A stretch of 64,000 bases of DNA from Enhygromyxa salina (GTDB taxonomy: Bacteria > Myxococcota_A > Polyangia > Nannocystales > Nannocystaceae). The DNA lies in assembly GCF_000737335.2 (NCBI RefSeq), contig NZ_JMCC02000029.1:1-64000 (forward strand), written 5' to 3'. The notes under the pieces are model-generated. The model worked only from the letters and a program-made list of their open reading frames with translations. It was not told the origin of the DNA and searched no databases. Below, one piece after another: positions 39,929-47,876 of this stretch; the first letter of the stretch is position 1; every line of letters begins with the position of its first letter. The position numbers and the translations under genes are program-made.

Positions 39929-40858
39929 ATGGGCAAGAGCGTCGCCGTAAAATTGATCGAGACTCACCTGCTCGAAGGCGTGCTCGAGCCGGGTACCGAG
40001 ATCGGTCTGCGCATCGACCAAACCCTGACGCAGGATGCCACGGGGACCTTGGTCATGCTGGAGCTCGAGGCCATGAGGCTCGAGCGCGTGCGCACCGAAG
40101 TCTCGGTGCAATACGTTGATCACAACCTGATCCAGGCCGACTTCAAGAACCCCGACGATCACCTGTTTCTGCACAGCGCGTGTCAGCGATTTGGTGTGTG
40201 GTACAGCCCGCCCGGAAATGGCGTGAGCCACCCGGTCCATCAAGCCCGGTTTGGCAAGCCTGGCAAGACCCTGCTGGGCTCCGACAGCCACACCTGCGCC
40301 GCGGGGGCGATTGGGATGTTGGCGATCGGAACGGGCGGACTCGAGGTCGCAATGGCGATGGCCGGCGAGCCGTATTACGTGGACATGCCGGAGATCTGGG
40401 CGGTCGAGCTGACGGGGCGCCTGCCCGCGTGGGTCAGCGCGAAGGACATCATCCTCGAGCTGCTGCGACGCCACGGCGTGACGGGTGGGATGGGTCGCAT
40501 CATTGAGTATCGAGGCTCGGGGCTGGCGTCGCTGTCGGCGATGGATCGCCACGTGCTCGCCAACATGGGCGCCGAGCTCGGCGCGACGACGTCGGTGTTT
40601 CCTTCGGATCAACGGACGCTCGAGTATCTGACGGGGCAGGGGCGGGCGGATGATTGGACCGAGTGGGTCGCCGACTCCAACGCGCACTACGACCACCGCG
40701 AACACATCGATCTTGGCGGGCTCGAGCCGCTCATTGCGATGCCCTCGAGTCCTGGCAATGTTCGACCCGTGCGCGAGGTCGCCGGCGAGGAGATCTATCA
40801 GGCATACATTGGGTCGTCGGCCAATCCTGGATATCGGGACTTTGCGATCGCGGCATGA
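39929..40858 (+). CDS. Aconitase, N-terminal part (split)
   Basis: This 309-aa product covers the first half of a ~650-residue aconitate hydratase. It includes GSDSHTC with the first [4Fe-4S] ligand Cys123, and ends GSSANPGYRDFAIAA, where intact homologs continue. The stop TGA (40856-40858) overlaps an ATG at 40855 from which the rest of aconitase is read in another frame. Either one base is missing, or the enzyme is made as two chains by ATGA-coupled translation. The enzyme isomerises citrate to isocitrate in the TCA cycle. Confidence 0.85.
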   Translation: MGKSVAVKLIETHLLEGVLEPGTEIGLRIDQTLTQDATGTLVMLELEAMRLERVRTEVSVQYVDHNLIQADFKNPDDHLFLHSACQRFGVWYSPPGNGVSHPVHQARFGKPGKTLLGSDSHTCAAGAIGMLAIGTGGLEVAMAMAGEPYYVDMPEIWAVELTGRLPAWVSAKDIILELLRRHGVTGGMGRIIEYRGSGLASLSAMDRHVLANMGAELGATTSVFPSDQRTLEYLTGQGRADDWTEWVADSNAHYDHREHIDLGGLEPLIAMPSSPGNVRPVREVAGEEIYQAYIGSSANPGYRDFAIAA

Positions 40859-41895
40859 TGCTGACGGGCAAGCACGTGGATGATCGTGTCTCGCTCGACG
40901 TCAACCCGGCCTCGCGGCAGCTGCTGATGGAGCTGATCCGCGACGGGCACCTCGCGACCTTGGTCGCGGCGGGCGGGCGGGTGCACCAAGCGGGGTGCAA
41001 CGGGTGCATTGGCATGGGCCAGGCGCCCGCGACCGGCAAGCTCAGCCTGCGCACGGTCCCCCGCAACTTTCCGGGGCGCTCGGGCACCCCGGAGGATCGG
41101 GTGTGCCTGGTCAGCCCCGAGACCGCGGCTGCCTCGGCGCTCACTGGCGTGATCACGGATCCACGCACGCTCGGCATCGCCTATCCAACCGTCAGCGAGC
41201 CGACTCGGGCGTGGGTCCGGGCTGCGCAATTGGACTTCGTGGCGCCGATCCCCGTCGCGGACGCGCGCGCCGTGAAGCTGCACAAGGGGCCCAACATCAA
41301 GTCATTGCCGGAGCTGGGGCCGCTGCCCGACCACCTGCAGCTCCCTGTGTTGCTCGAGGTTGGCGCGGACATCTCCACTGATGAGATATTGCCAGCCGGC
41401 CTGAATGTGCTCCCGCTTCGCAGCAACATCCCTGCGATCAGCGAATTCACGTTTGCGGCGGTCGACCCAACCTATCCAGCGCGCGCGCGCGCCACCGGTG
41501 ACCACGCGATCCTCACCGGACGGAACTACGGCCAGGGCTCGAGCCGCGAGCACGCCGCCTTGGCGCCGCGGACCCTTGGACTTCGCGTGGTGCTGAGCGT
41601 CAGCTTCGCGCGGATCCATCGCCAGAACTTGATCAACTTTGGCGTGTTGCCGCTCGAGTTCGTGCATCTGGGGGACTTTGGGCGGCTGTCCAGCGGCGTG
41701 ACCCTGGAGATCGACAACGTGCGCGAGCAGCTCGTGAAGTCCGACGTCGTCGAGGTCCGCGAGGTGACCGAGCAGGGGATCGTTCGCACGGTTCGCACGA
41801 TCCGCGCCCGGCATCGGCTGTCGAGCCGCCAGGTTCAGATCGTGCTGGCCGGCGGGCTGATCCAGTGGATGCGCGCGCGGCTCGTGGCTACGTGA
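40855..41895 (+). CDS. Aconitase, C-terminal part (split)
   Basis: The 346-aa product begins at ATG 40855 inside the end of the first part. It carries the other two cluster ligands in GCNGCIGMG (Cys48, Cys51), then the swivel domain with TDEILPAGLN and the substrate-binding GQGSSREHAALAPR. Together the two chains (309 + 346) equal the usual length with no segment missing, which argues for a very recent frameshift or a true two-subunit form. The 3' end overlaps the convergent alarmone hydrolase gene by 8 bp. Confidence 0.85.
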   Translation: MMLTGKHVDDRVSLDVNPASRQLLMELIRDGHLATLVAAGGRVHQAGCNGCIGMGQAPATGKLSLRTVPRNFPGRSGTPEDRVCLVSPETAAASALTGVITDPRTLGIAYPTVSEPTRAWVRAAQLDFVAPIPVADARAVKLHKGPNIKSLPELGPLPDHLQLPVLLEVGADISTDEILPAGLNVLPLRSNIPAISEFTFAAVDPTYPARARATGDHAILTGRNYGQGSSREHAALAPRTLGLRVVLSVSFARIHRQNLINFGVLPLEFVHLGDFGRLSSGVTLEIDNVREQLVKSDVVEVREVTEQGIVRTVRTIRARHRLSSRQVQIVLAGGLIQWMRARLVAT

Positions 41896-42445
41896 ATTGT
41901 TCGTAGGCGCTGATCTTCGCCTGCAGCCGGGGCCCGAGCACCGAGCAGGCCCCGCCGAGCTGGGCGTGGATCTTCTGGGCCTCGTCGCGATAGCTGCGGA
42001 TCTTGGCGGGCTCCCAGTGCGACGGGGGCGCCTGCAGGTTGGTGATCCGATCACCAAGCTTGACCATCCAGATCTCCGGGCCCTGCAGGCGGATCCGCGC
42101 CAGGCTGTCTCGCATCTGCGCAGGCTTGTCGCCGACCGAGGGATCCTTGCTCAGCGCGCTGACGCCAGCGGCGACGTCATCGCCGAACTGCACGGCGAGC
42201 TCACTCGCGGTGATCGAGGTGTCCTCGACCACGTCGTGAAGCAGCGCGCACTGGATCGCCAAGTCCGGCCGCGCGACGGGGTCGCCAAGCTGGGCGCGCA
42301 CGCTGATCGCGTGGGCGACCTCCATTGCGACGGCGGCCACGTGCACGATGTACGGGTGCTCGGAGCCGGGCACGCGCTGGCCGTGGTGAGCGTCGGCGGC
42401 GAAGCGCCACGCCTCGAGCCAGGCATCGGGTGACCACAGTGACAT
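41888..42445 (-). CDS. HD-domain small alarmone hydrolase (SpoT/MESH1-like)
   Basis: The 185-aa protein has the (p)ppGpp-hydrolase pattern: AADAHHGQRVPGSEHPYIVH, the HD-ED motif CALLHDVVEDT near 68-78, and VKLGDRITNL near 130. There is no synthetase or TGS/ACT region, so it is a stand-alone hydrolase like MESH1. It would remove the 3' pyrophosphate of (p)ppGpp and temper the stringent response. It reads divergently from a small lipoprotein across 120 bp. Confidence 0.88.
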   Translation of the reverse strand: MSLWSPDAWLEAWRFAADAHHGQRVPGSEHPYIVHVAAVAMEVAHAISVRAQLGDPVARPDLAIQCALLHDVVEDTSITASELAVQFGDDVAAGVSALSKDPSVGDKPAQMRDSLARIRLQGPEIWMVKLGDRITNLQAPPSHWEPAKIRSYRDEAQKIHAQLGGACSVLGPRLQAKISAYEQFT

Positions 42446-42565
42446 GCCCCATCATGCCTTGGGGTTGCGCGGGGGGATACCCTGACTGCTCGCCAAGGTT
42501 CCCGGGCGAGACCCACCCTTTTTGCGGTTCGCCGAACAACGCCGGGCGGACCACGTCTTTGTTGC

Positions 42566-42877
42566 ATGGCCCGCCATCTGTTGTTGTCGTCGTTGGTGCT
42601 CACCTGTGGACTGAGCCTTGGATGCTCGGTGACGATGACAACCTCCTCCGCGGGCCACCCAACCCGTTCGCTTCACAGCAGCAGCCGCTCGAGTCTCAGC
42701 TCGGGCGGCTGTTGCTGTTCTAGCCAGCCGTCGAGCACCCGCCCCAACACCTCGACGCCGCGTCCGCAGGGCGATCGCGGCGGGCCGCGACCCAGCAGCA
42801 GCCCCAAGCCAACCCCAAAGCCGAAGCCGAAGCCACCGAGCGCGCGCCCGGTCCCGAAGCCGCCCCAGATTCAGTAG
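42566..42877 (+). CDS. Small Pro-rich lipoprotein
   Basis: The 103-aa product has a clear lipoprotein signal (LLLSSLVLTCGLSLGCS) followed by a Ser-rich stretch with GGCCC and a Pro/Lys tail (PKPTPKPKPKPPSARP). The tail is low complexity and could reach through the cell wall. Its TAG (42875-42877) is directly followed by the first unit of the 75-bp repeat array, so the array lies immediately downstream. The family is not recognised. Confidence 0.6.
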   Translation: MARHLLLSSLVLTCGLSLGCSVTMTTSSAGHPTRSLHSSSRSSLSSGGCCCSSQPSSTRPNTSTPRPQGDRGGPRPSSSPKPTPKPKPKPPSARPVPKPPQIQ

Positions 42878-43060
42878 TCTACGAAGGCGTCGGCAAGCGG
42901 GCGAGAAGCCCTCGCCCGAGCTGAAAACAGCTCGCTGCCCTCGGTGAACCAGTCTACGAAGGTGCCTGCAAGCGGGCGAGAAGCCCTCGCCCGAGCTGAA
43001 AACAGCTCGCTGCCCTCGGTGAACCAGTCCAAAGAGCTCGCCCGAGCTGAATACAGGCTC
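42878..43060 (+). repeat. 75-bp two-hairpin repeat array, locus 1
   Basis: Units lie at 42878-42952 and 42953-43027, followed by a partial, internally deleted unit to about 43060. Each unit contains CGGGCGAG-aagcc-CTCGCCCG and GAGCTG-aaaa-CAGCTC hairpins. The same unit makes up the array inside the kinase gene at 53700-53926. In the frame of the downstream lipoprotein it reads STKASASGREALARAEN. Confidence 0.88.
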
Positions 43061-44038
43061 GCGCTGGGGTTGGCCGTGCTGGTTGGGGTGGCGGTGTCGG
43101 GTTGCGGACGCGCCGAGGTGCTCGATGCCGTCGCGGACACCCAGCAGCAGCCCGCACGCGAGGTGTTTCCGCAGCCGATCGAGCTGATCCCCAATGACGC
43201 CGAGCTGCTGTTGGGTCTGCACCCTTCGCTGCTCGCGGGATCGCAGCTCGGCGCCCAGCTCAGCCGCGAGCTGGCTGGCGAGCCCCAGTTTCAGCAGGCC
43301 AAGCAGGCGCTGGACGGCTGTGGTCTGCAGCCAAGTCGCTTCGAGAGCGTGTTGATCGGCTGGCGGACGGACCAGTTCGTGATCGCGCTGGTCGGCTCGG
43401 GCTTCGGCGAGGACGCCCAGGCGATCTGCATGATCGAGGCAGCGCAGCGCCTGGTTGGGGCCGCGCCCGACGCCACGATCAGCGTGCAAGACGGCAAGAA
43501 GATCATCGACTTCCCCGATGGGCGGGTCTTCTTGGTCAACGCAAACTTGCTCGTGCTCAGCACGGCCGGGTGGCAGCGGCAGGTCGGTGAGCTGATCGAC
43601 AGCGCGGACGCAAGCGGCGCCAAGTCGGCCGCCAAGCACGACAAGCGCGAGCTGCTCGCCACGATCGACACGAGCGCTCCCGCGTGGCTCGCCGCCGGTC
43701 TGCCTCCGCAGCTGGCGATGGCCGCCAACTTCATGGGTGTCCCCGAGGTCGCAGCGGCCACCACCATCAGCGGCGCGCTCGGGCTGGGTGAGCGTGCGCA
43801 GGTCGAGCTGACGGCAGGGTTCGAGACGGCAACCCAAGCCCAGACCGCGGCCGTTGAGCTGCAGGGCTTGCTCGCGAACGACACCGCCAGCACGGACATC
43901 CCTGCTGCGCTGCACGCCGCGCTTGGGCGCGTGCACGTGGGCAACGTTGGCAGTCGCGTGCGCCTGGACTTCGAGGTTCAGGCGGGGGACTTCGCCGCGC
44001 TCGTTGCCGCAGAGCACGCCTTGCCGCCCGCGCGCTAG
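43019..44038 (+). CDS. Lipoprotein whose N-terminus lies in the repeat array
   Basis: From GTG 43019 the 339-aa product has a plausible lipoprotein signal (YRLALGLAVLVGVAVSGCG). The GTG and the first ~11 residues (NQSKELARAE) come from the 75-bp repeat, so the element seems to supply start codon and n-region. GTG 42944 in the previous unit is an alternative start. The mature part has two similar-sized globular segments (for example LIGWRTDQFVIALVGSGFG, DGRVFLVNANLLVLST) of unknown family. Confidence 0.68.
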   Translation: MNQSKELARAEYRLALGLAVLVGVAVSGCGRAEVLDAVADTQQQPAREVFPQPIELIPNDAELLLGLHPSLLAGSQLGAQLSRELAGEPQFQQAKQALDGCGLQPSRFESVLIGWRTDQFVIALVGSGFGEDAQAICMIEAAQRLVGAAPDATISVQDGKKIIDFPDGRVFLVNANLLVLSTAGWQRQVGELIDSADASGAKSAAKHDKRELLATIDTSAPAWLAAGLPPQLAMAANFMGVPEVAAATTISGALGLGERAQVELTAGFETATQAQTAAVELQGLLANDTASTDIPAALHAALGRVHVGNVGSRVRLDFEVQAGDFAALVAAEHALPPAR

Positions 44039-44172
44039 AGCTAGGCCGCCAACGCGCAAGGTCACCCCGCGACCGCCCCTTTGGCCTGGACGCGTCGGTG
44101 TTCCTGAGTTTCAATGCCGGCCCCCTCCTCCCGCCAGCTGCTGTTGGCGGTGCCCAACGGGAAGAGAAACTC

Positions 44173-44535
44173 ATGGCCAAGCAAACACCTCTTCAGATCC
44201 TCAATGACAAGTTCGGCTCCAAGAAGGAGCTCGCCAAGCGGTTGTCCGAAGTCCTCGAGCCCCTCGCGGACGAGTCCAAGGACGAGCTGGCCGAGCGCCT
44301 GACGCTGGTCTCCAACGCCAAGTTGCTGCACCTGCAGGCGCTCGCGGACAAGGTCGCGGCCCACGGTGGGCGCGACGGGCTGGTCCAGAAGGTCGCCTCT
44401 GCCGAGAACAAGACGGCGGACAAGGACTACGTCCAGGCCCTGACCAGCAAGCGCACGCTTGGCTGGCTGGTCGACCGCGTGGAGTCACAAGAGCGACGCG
44501 CCCGGAAAGCTGCCCGCGCCGCGAAATCCGCGTAA
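44173..44535 (+). CDS. Small basic helical protein, unknown
   Basis: From ATG 44173 (GGGAAGAG upstream) the 120-aa product is Lys/Ala/Leu-rich and wholly helical by pattern (KKELAKRLSEVLEPLADESK). A basic tail follows (RRARKAARAAKSA). There is no signal peptide. It could bind nucleic acid or be a stress-type protein, but I do not recognise the family. A frame 25 codons longer is open, but the Shine-Dalgarno site favours this start. Confidence 0.7.
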   Translation: MAKQTPLQILNDKFGSKKELAKRLSEVLEPLADESKDELAERLTLVSNAKLLHLQALADKVAAHGGRDGLVQKVASAENKTADKDYVQALTSKRTLGWLVDRVESQERRARKAARAAKSA

Positions 44536-44900
44536 CGAGCGCGCTTCGGCGCGAGCGAGGCCGGTTCTTTGATCACTTCGGTGGTCGAGGGATCGGCCTT
44601 TGTCGTGGGTGCAATCGAGCACACCAAGTTCTCAAATTCCAGTGGTACTGGAATCTCTGGGTGTCCAAAAATTCTACGCTAGCTGGAAATTCCAGATCTA
44701 CACCAACCCGTGATGCTCGAAAACACGCTCACGCGACGCGTTTTATGTAGGCTGAAATACGTCAGAATGGCTATATTTTGAGCAAAATTCAGGGCTGAAC
44801 GCTGTATTTTGATACCAGAGCGTCCAATGCGGCCCATTCTCGACTCATGTGGAGCAGCGTCCAGGAAATCCAGTGTCATGAAATTTTTCCATCAAATTTG
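44536..44900. other. AT-rich intergenic island, upstream half
   Basis: Base composition drops sharply here compared with the rest of the window, with many A/T tracts. It contains palindromic motifs (see 44634-44693), a repeated TATTTTGA and AAATTT-7-AAATTT near 44881. No ORF is supported. Confidence 0.6.
44634..44693. promoter_or_regulatory. Repeated dyad motif, operator candidate
   Basis: ATTCCAG-N5-CTGGAAT (44634-44652) and CTGGAAATTCCAG (44681-44693) use the same half-site in two arrangements. The four half-sites within 60 bp suggest cooperative binding of a dimeric regulator upstream of the small transcription unit at 44.9 kb. Confidence 0.4.
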
Positions 44901-44929
44901 TTGACGCCAAGATTCAGTATCTGTAAAAC
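44901..44929 (+). promoter_or_regulatory. Sigma70-type promoter of small transcription unit
   Basis: TTGACG (44901-44906) is separated by exactly 17 bp from TAAAAC (44924-44929), giving five of six and four of six consensus matches. Transcription would start near 44936, 65 bp before the ATG at 45001, and run into the terminator at 45194. Confidence 0.55.
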
Positions 44930-45000
44930 AGAAGCACGTCAGGCAACACCTCCACCCACAAGCAGTGAGGGAGGCCAAGCCCGCCAAGAAAGGCAAGATC

Positions 45001-45138
45001 ATGCGCTTCATCACTCATATTTTTCGACTCGCCACCAGTCCCCGCCCTCGCCGGCACTCCGTTCAACCTGCGGTCCGCGTTCAGGGCAAGTCGCCCCGTG
45101 CACGTCTGCGGGCCGAGGCGCTGAGTATCCTGGCCTGA
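45001..45138 (+). CDS. 45-aa basic peptide ORF
   Basis: ATG 45001 is preceded by AAAGG at about 10 bp. The peptide starts MRFITHIFRLATSPRPRRHS and ends LSILA, with about ten Arg/Lys and no acidic residue except one Glu. It sits between a good promoter and a perfect intrinsic terminator, which is the main reason to believe it. It could equally be the body of a small RNA. No homology is known to me. Confidence 0.4.
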   Translation: MRFITHIFRLATSPRPRRHSVQPAVRVQGKSPRARLRAEALSILA

Positions 45139-45193
45139 CCAGAATCGCATCGAGCTCACGGACGAGCTCTCAGCCACCGCGATCGCGACAAAG

Positions 45194-45223
45194 CCCGAGC
45201 ACGATGCTCGGGTTTTGTGTTTT
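45194..45223 (+). terminator. Intrinsic terminator
   Basis: CCCGAGCA-cga-TGCTCGGG is a perfect 8-bp stem with a 3-base loop, followed by TTTTGTGTTTT. It is the clearest factor-independent terminator in the window and ends the unit starting near 44936. Confidence 0.85.
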
Positions 45224-45242
45224 CAGAGCTCAGGTTCCGAAC

Positions 45243-45545
45243 TCAGGCGAGCTCGCGCCGCAGGTGCTTGTGGGCCAGCTCGACCTTCTCTGCGGCGTTG
45301 ATCAACGCCCGTTGAGCCCGCTCCCACGCCTCGGCGTTGATCTTGCGGAGCAGCTCGTCGCCGCTGACTTCTTCGGTCTCGGGCTGCAGGCCGGCGATGA
45401 ATTCGACCCGAGCTTGGCCGCTGTCGCCGGGCTTGGTCGCCGACATCGGTAGCAGCTCGGCGAGTCGAGTCCTCGCAGCGCGCAGCTCCGCATGGGCCTC
45501 GTCGAGTGTGCTGAGGATGCCTTCGATCTCTGCTTGTGCCGTCAT
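45243..45545 (-). CDS. Small helical hypothetical protein
   Basis: From ATG 45545 the 100-aa product is mostly helical (AEIEGILSTLDEAHAELRAA, then WERAQRALINAAEKVELAHK) and soluble. The charge pattern suggests a coiled coil or helical bundle. The family is not recognised. It lies convergent to the small transcription unit, and the terminator at 45194 is 20 bp past its stop. Confidence 0.65.
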   Translation of the reverse strand: MTAQAEIEGILSTLDEAHAELRAARTRLAELLPMSATKPGDSGQARVEFIAGLQPETEEVSGDELLRKINAEAWERAQRALINAAEKVELAHKHLRRELA

Positions 45546-45733
45546 GAACCGCCCCTCCGTGGGTGGGCCCAGAGTGCCACGATGCGCGGGCGGGCGCATG
45601 TCTTGGATGCAGTCTGCCGAGGGCGGCCGCAGACGCCTCACCCGGGCTGCCCCGGCCTGTCCCAGCCCGCCCCGGCCTGTCCCAGCCTCGAGCTGGTTGG
45701 GGCCCCGGTCCGCCGCCGTGGGTGCGCGCGGGC

Positions 45734-47869
45734 TCAGCCGCCAACTTCGAGGGCGACGGTGGTCAGGTTCCCCCGCGCGTCCCGAGCCCGCACCACCACC
45801 CGGTGGACCCCTGGCCCGAGCTCGCTCGGCAACATCAGCTCGAACTTCTCGGTGCTCGAGTCATACAGCCCATCGCTGGCGGTGGCAGACCGGAACGCCC
45901 CGCCGTCGATCGAGAACGCCACATCGCGCACGTAGCTGCCGCGATCCTTGGCGACGCCGGTCACCCGCCCGCCGCTGGCGCTCACGTTGTCCAGCGTGGG
46001 CCGGGTCCGGTCGATCACGAAGGGCTCCGAGATCAGCTGATCGCGCGCGGCCGCCCCGGCGCCGTTGCTGGGCTCGTCGCTGGCGATCACGCGGACCTCG
46101 TAGATCCCATCGGCGAGGGTCTCGAGGTCGAGCTTGATCTCCTTTTTGGTGATCGGCTCGTCCTTGTTGAGCTTCACCCACCCGGCGTCGCCCGAGCCGC
46201 TGCGCCGGATCGCAACCTCATACATCAGGTCGTCCTCGTCACGGGGCTCGGCGTCCCACTCGATCGTGATCGTCGCGTCGGGCTCTTCGTCGCTGCTGCT
46301 GATCACGCTGGGCGTCTTGACGTCGATCTCTTCGAGCAGCGGCGCGAGGTTCTCGGGCGCGTAAAAAGCGGTGACCGAGGTCAGCTCCGCGCTGTCGTCA
46401 GCGAGCACGACCTCGACCTGCAGGTAGCGTCGCTGGGGCAGATCCGTGGAGCCGCGCAGCTCGTTGTTCTCGCTGTTGAGCTTGACCGACTTCCAGGCGC
46501 TCCAGCGATCATCGACCTCGTCGGTTGGCCCGCTGCGGACGCGCAGCTCGAGCTTGCCCTTGCCCTCGAGCGCGAAGCTGCCGTAGCGCGCGGGGTGACT
46601 GGCGTCGAGCACATCGGACACCCAGCGGGGCTTGGTCTTCGTGTTGGCGGCCTTGGGCGACAGCAAGTACACGGCCGCGCCGTCGCTGGCGGTCGCGAGC
46701 ACGTCGCCAGTGTCGGTCATGCACATGCTGGTCGTCTGGCGCTCCTCGAGATCCGCGACGATCGCGACATCCCGCGGCCCCCGAGCCCGGTAGATCCGGC
46801 CGCCCTCGGAGCTGGCCGCGAGCACGGTGCCGCTGTCGTCGAGCGCGATCAGATCGATGAAGTACTGCGACTTCTTGGTGAACCACTTGTCCCAGGCCGC
46901 GTCCTGGGCCCGCAGCACGTCGCGCTTGCTGCCCGGACTGACAGCCAGGTCCACCGCCCAGAGCTCGGCGTCGGCGTTGGCGCGGGCCCGCGCCGTGTTG
47001 TTGTCCTCTGGCTTCTCGCCGGTCAGGCTCGAGCGGTTGAGCTGCTTGGTCAGCGCGACCCGGCTCGACACGCTGCGATCCTCGAACTTGTTGACGGCGG
47101 CGATCACCATCGAGCCCGAGAGCGCGAGCGCGCGGATCTCATCGCCCTTGAACTCGTGCAGCAGCACGCCCTCGAGCGCGCTGTCGAGCTTGTAGAGCCG
47201 CGACTTGGGCGAGGTCCCAACGAGGACCTCATCGCCGACGGCGAGCACCGACAAGATGTCCTTCTCGGGCACGTCGAGCACGACCTTGGGATCCTTGCCG
47301 TCGGTGCCGACCGACCACAGCTCGCCCTTGGGCCCGGTCGCGACCAGCAGCTTGCCCTTGTGCGGGACGATCGCCCAGATCTGCTCGACATCTTTGAGCT
47401 CGGCGAAGTCGCTGACCTTGCCGTTCTTGTCGACGCGCAGCAGCTTGGAGCCGGGGAGCACGGCGACGACCAGATCCTGGCTGGGCAGCCGGGCGATCGC
47501 GCTGACGACCACGCCCTCGAGCTCGACGAGCTGCTTGACCGCCGGCGCGCCGCCACGCAGATCAACCTGCTGGATCGTGGCCTTGTCCGCCGTGCCGACC
47601 CAGGCCTGCTTGCCGTCGGTCAGGCAGGTGAACACCGAGCTGAGCTCGAGCTCGGCGCGCTCGCTGGCGTAGCCCCGCGTGACCCGGCCGCTGGTCTCGA
47701 TCGCGGCGCCAACGACCTCGCCGTCGTCGAAGTCGTCAAAGTCGTCGAGGGTGTGGGTCTTGGTGCCGCCGGCCTGCGCCGCACCAGAACCCAAGCCAGA
47801 GCCCAAGCCAGCAGCGACCACCAGCGACGCGCACAACAAACTACGAGGGAACCACTTGGAATTGGTCAT
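45734..47869 (-). CDS. Secreted beta-propeller protein with Ig-like C-terminus
   Basis: The 711-aa protein has a signal peptide (LVVAAGLGSGLGSGAAQAG). The N-terminal ~400 residues hold propeller-like blades (KQAWVGTADKATIQQVDLRG, KGKLLVATGPKGELWSVGTD, GTVLAASSEGGRIYRA). A beta-sandwich and an Ig/fibronectin-like C-terminal part follow (IEWDAEPRDEDDLMYEVAI, GVHRVVVRARDARGNLTTV). It follows the S55 protease gene by 7 bp, so both are one operon with the thioredoxin lipoprotein. It may be a scaffold or a substrate. Confidence 0.8.
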   Translation of the reverse strand: MTNSKWFPRSLLCASLVVAAGLGSGLGSGAAQAGGTKTHTLDDFDDFDDGEVVGAAIETSGRVTRGYASERAELELSSVFTCLTDGKQAWVGTADKATIQQVDLRGGAPAVKQLVELEGVVVSAIARLPSQDLVVAVLPGSKLLRVDKNGKVSDFAELKDVEQIWAIVPHKGKLLVATGPKGELWSVGTDGKDPKVVLDVPEKDILSVLAVGDEVLVGTSPKSRLYKLDSALEGVLLHEFKGDEIRALALSGSMVIAAVNKFEDRSVSSRVALTKQLNRSSLTGEKPEDNNTARARANADAELWAVDLAVSPGSKRDVLRAQDAAWDKWFTKKSQYFIDLIALDDSGTVLAASSEGGRIYRARGPRDVAIVADLEERQTTSMCMTDTGDVLATASDGAAVYLLSPKAANTKTKPRWVSDVLDASHPARYGSFALEGKGKLELRVRSGPTDEVDDRWSAWKSVKLNSENNELRGSTDLPQRRYLQVEVVLADDSAELTSVTAFYAPENLAPLLEEIDVKTPSVISSSDEEPDATITIEWDAEPRDEDDLMYEVAIRRSGSGDAGWVKLNKDEPITKKEIKLDLETLADGIYEVRVIASDEPSNGAGAAARDQLISEPFVIDRTRPTLDNVSASGGRVTGVAKDRGSYVRDVAFSIDGGAFRSATASDGLYDSSTEKFELMLPSELGPGVHRVVVRARDARGNLTTVALEVGG

Positions 47870-47876
47870 CGGGAGC

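Noticed and set aside
42452..44065. A 537-codon minus-strand frame over the lipoprotein gene
   Set aside because: Open only by composition; it runs through the hairpin repeats and lacks domains, while the plus strand has a signal peptide and coherent protein.
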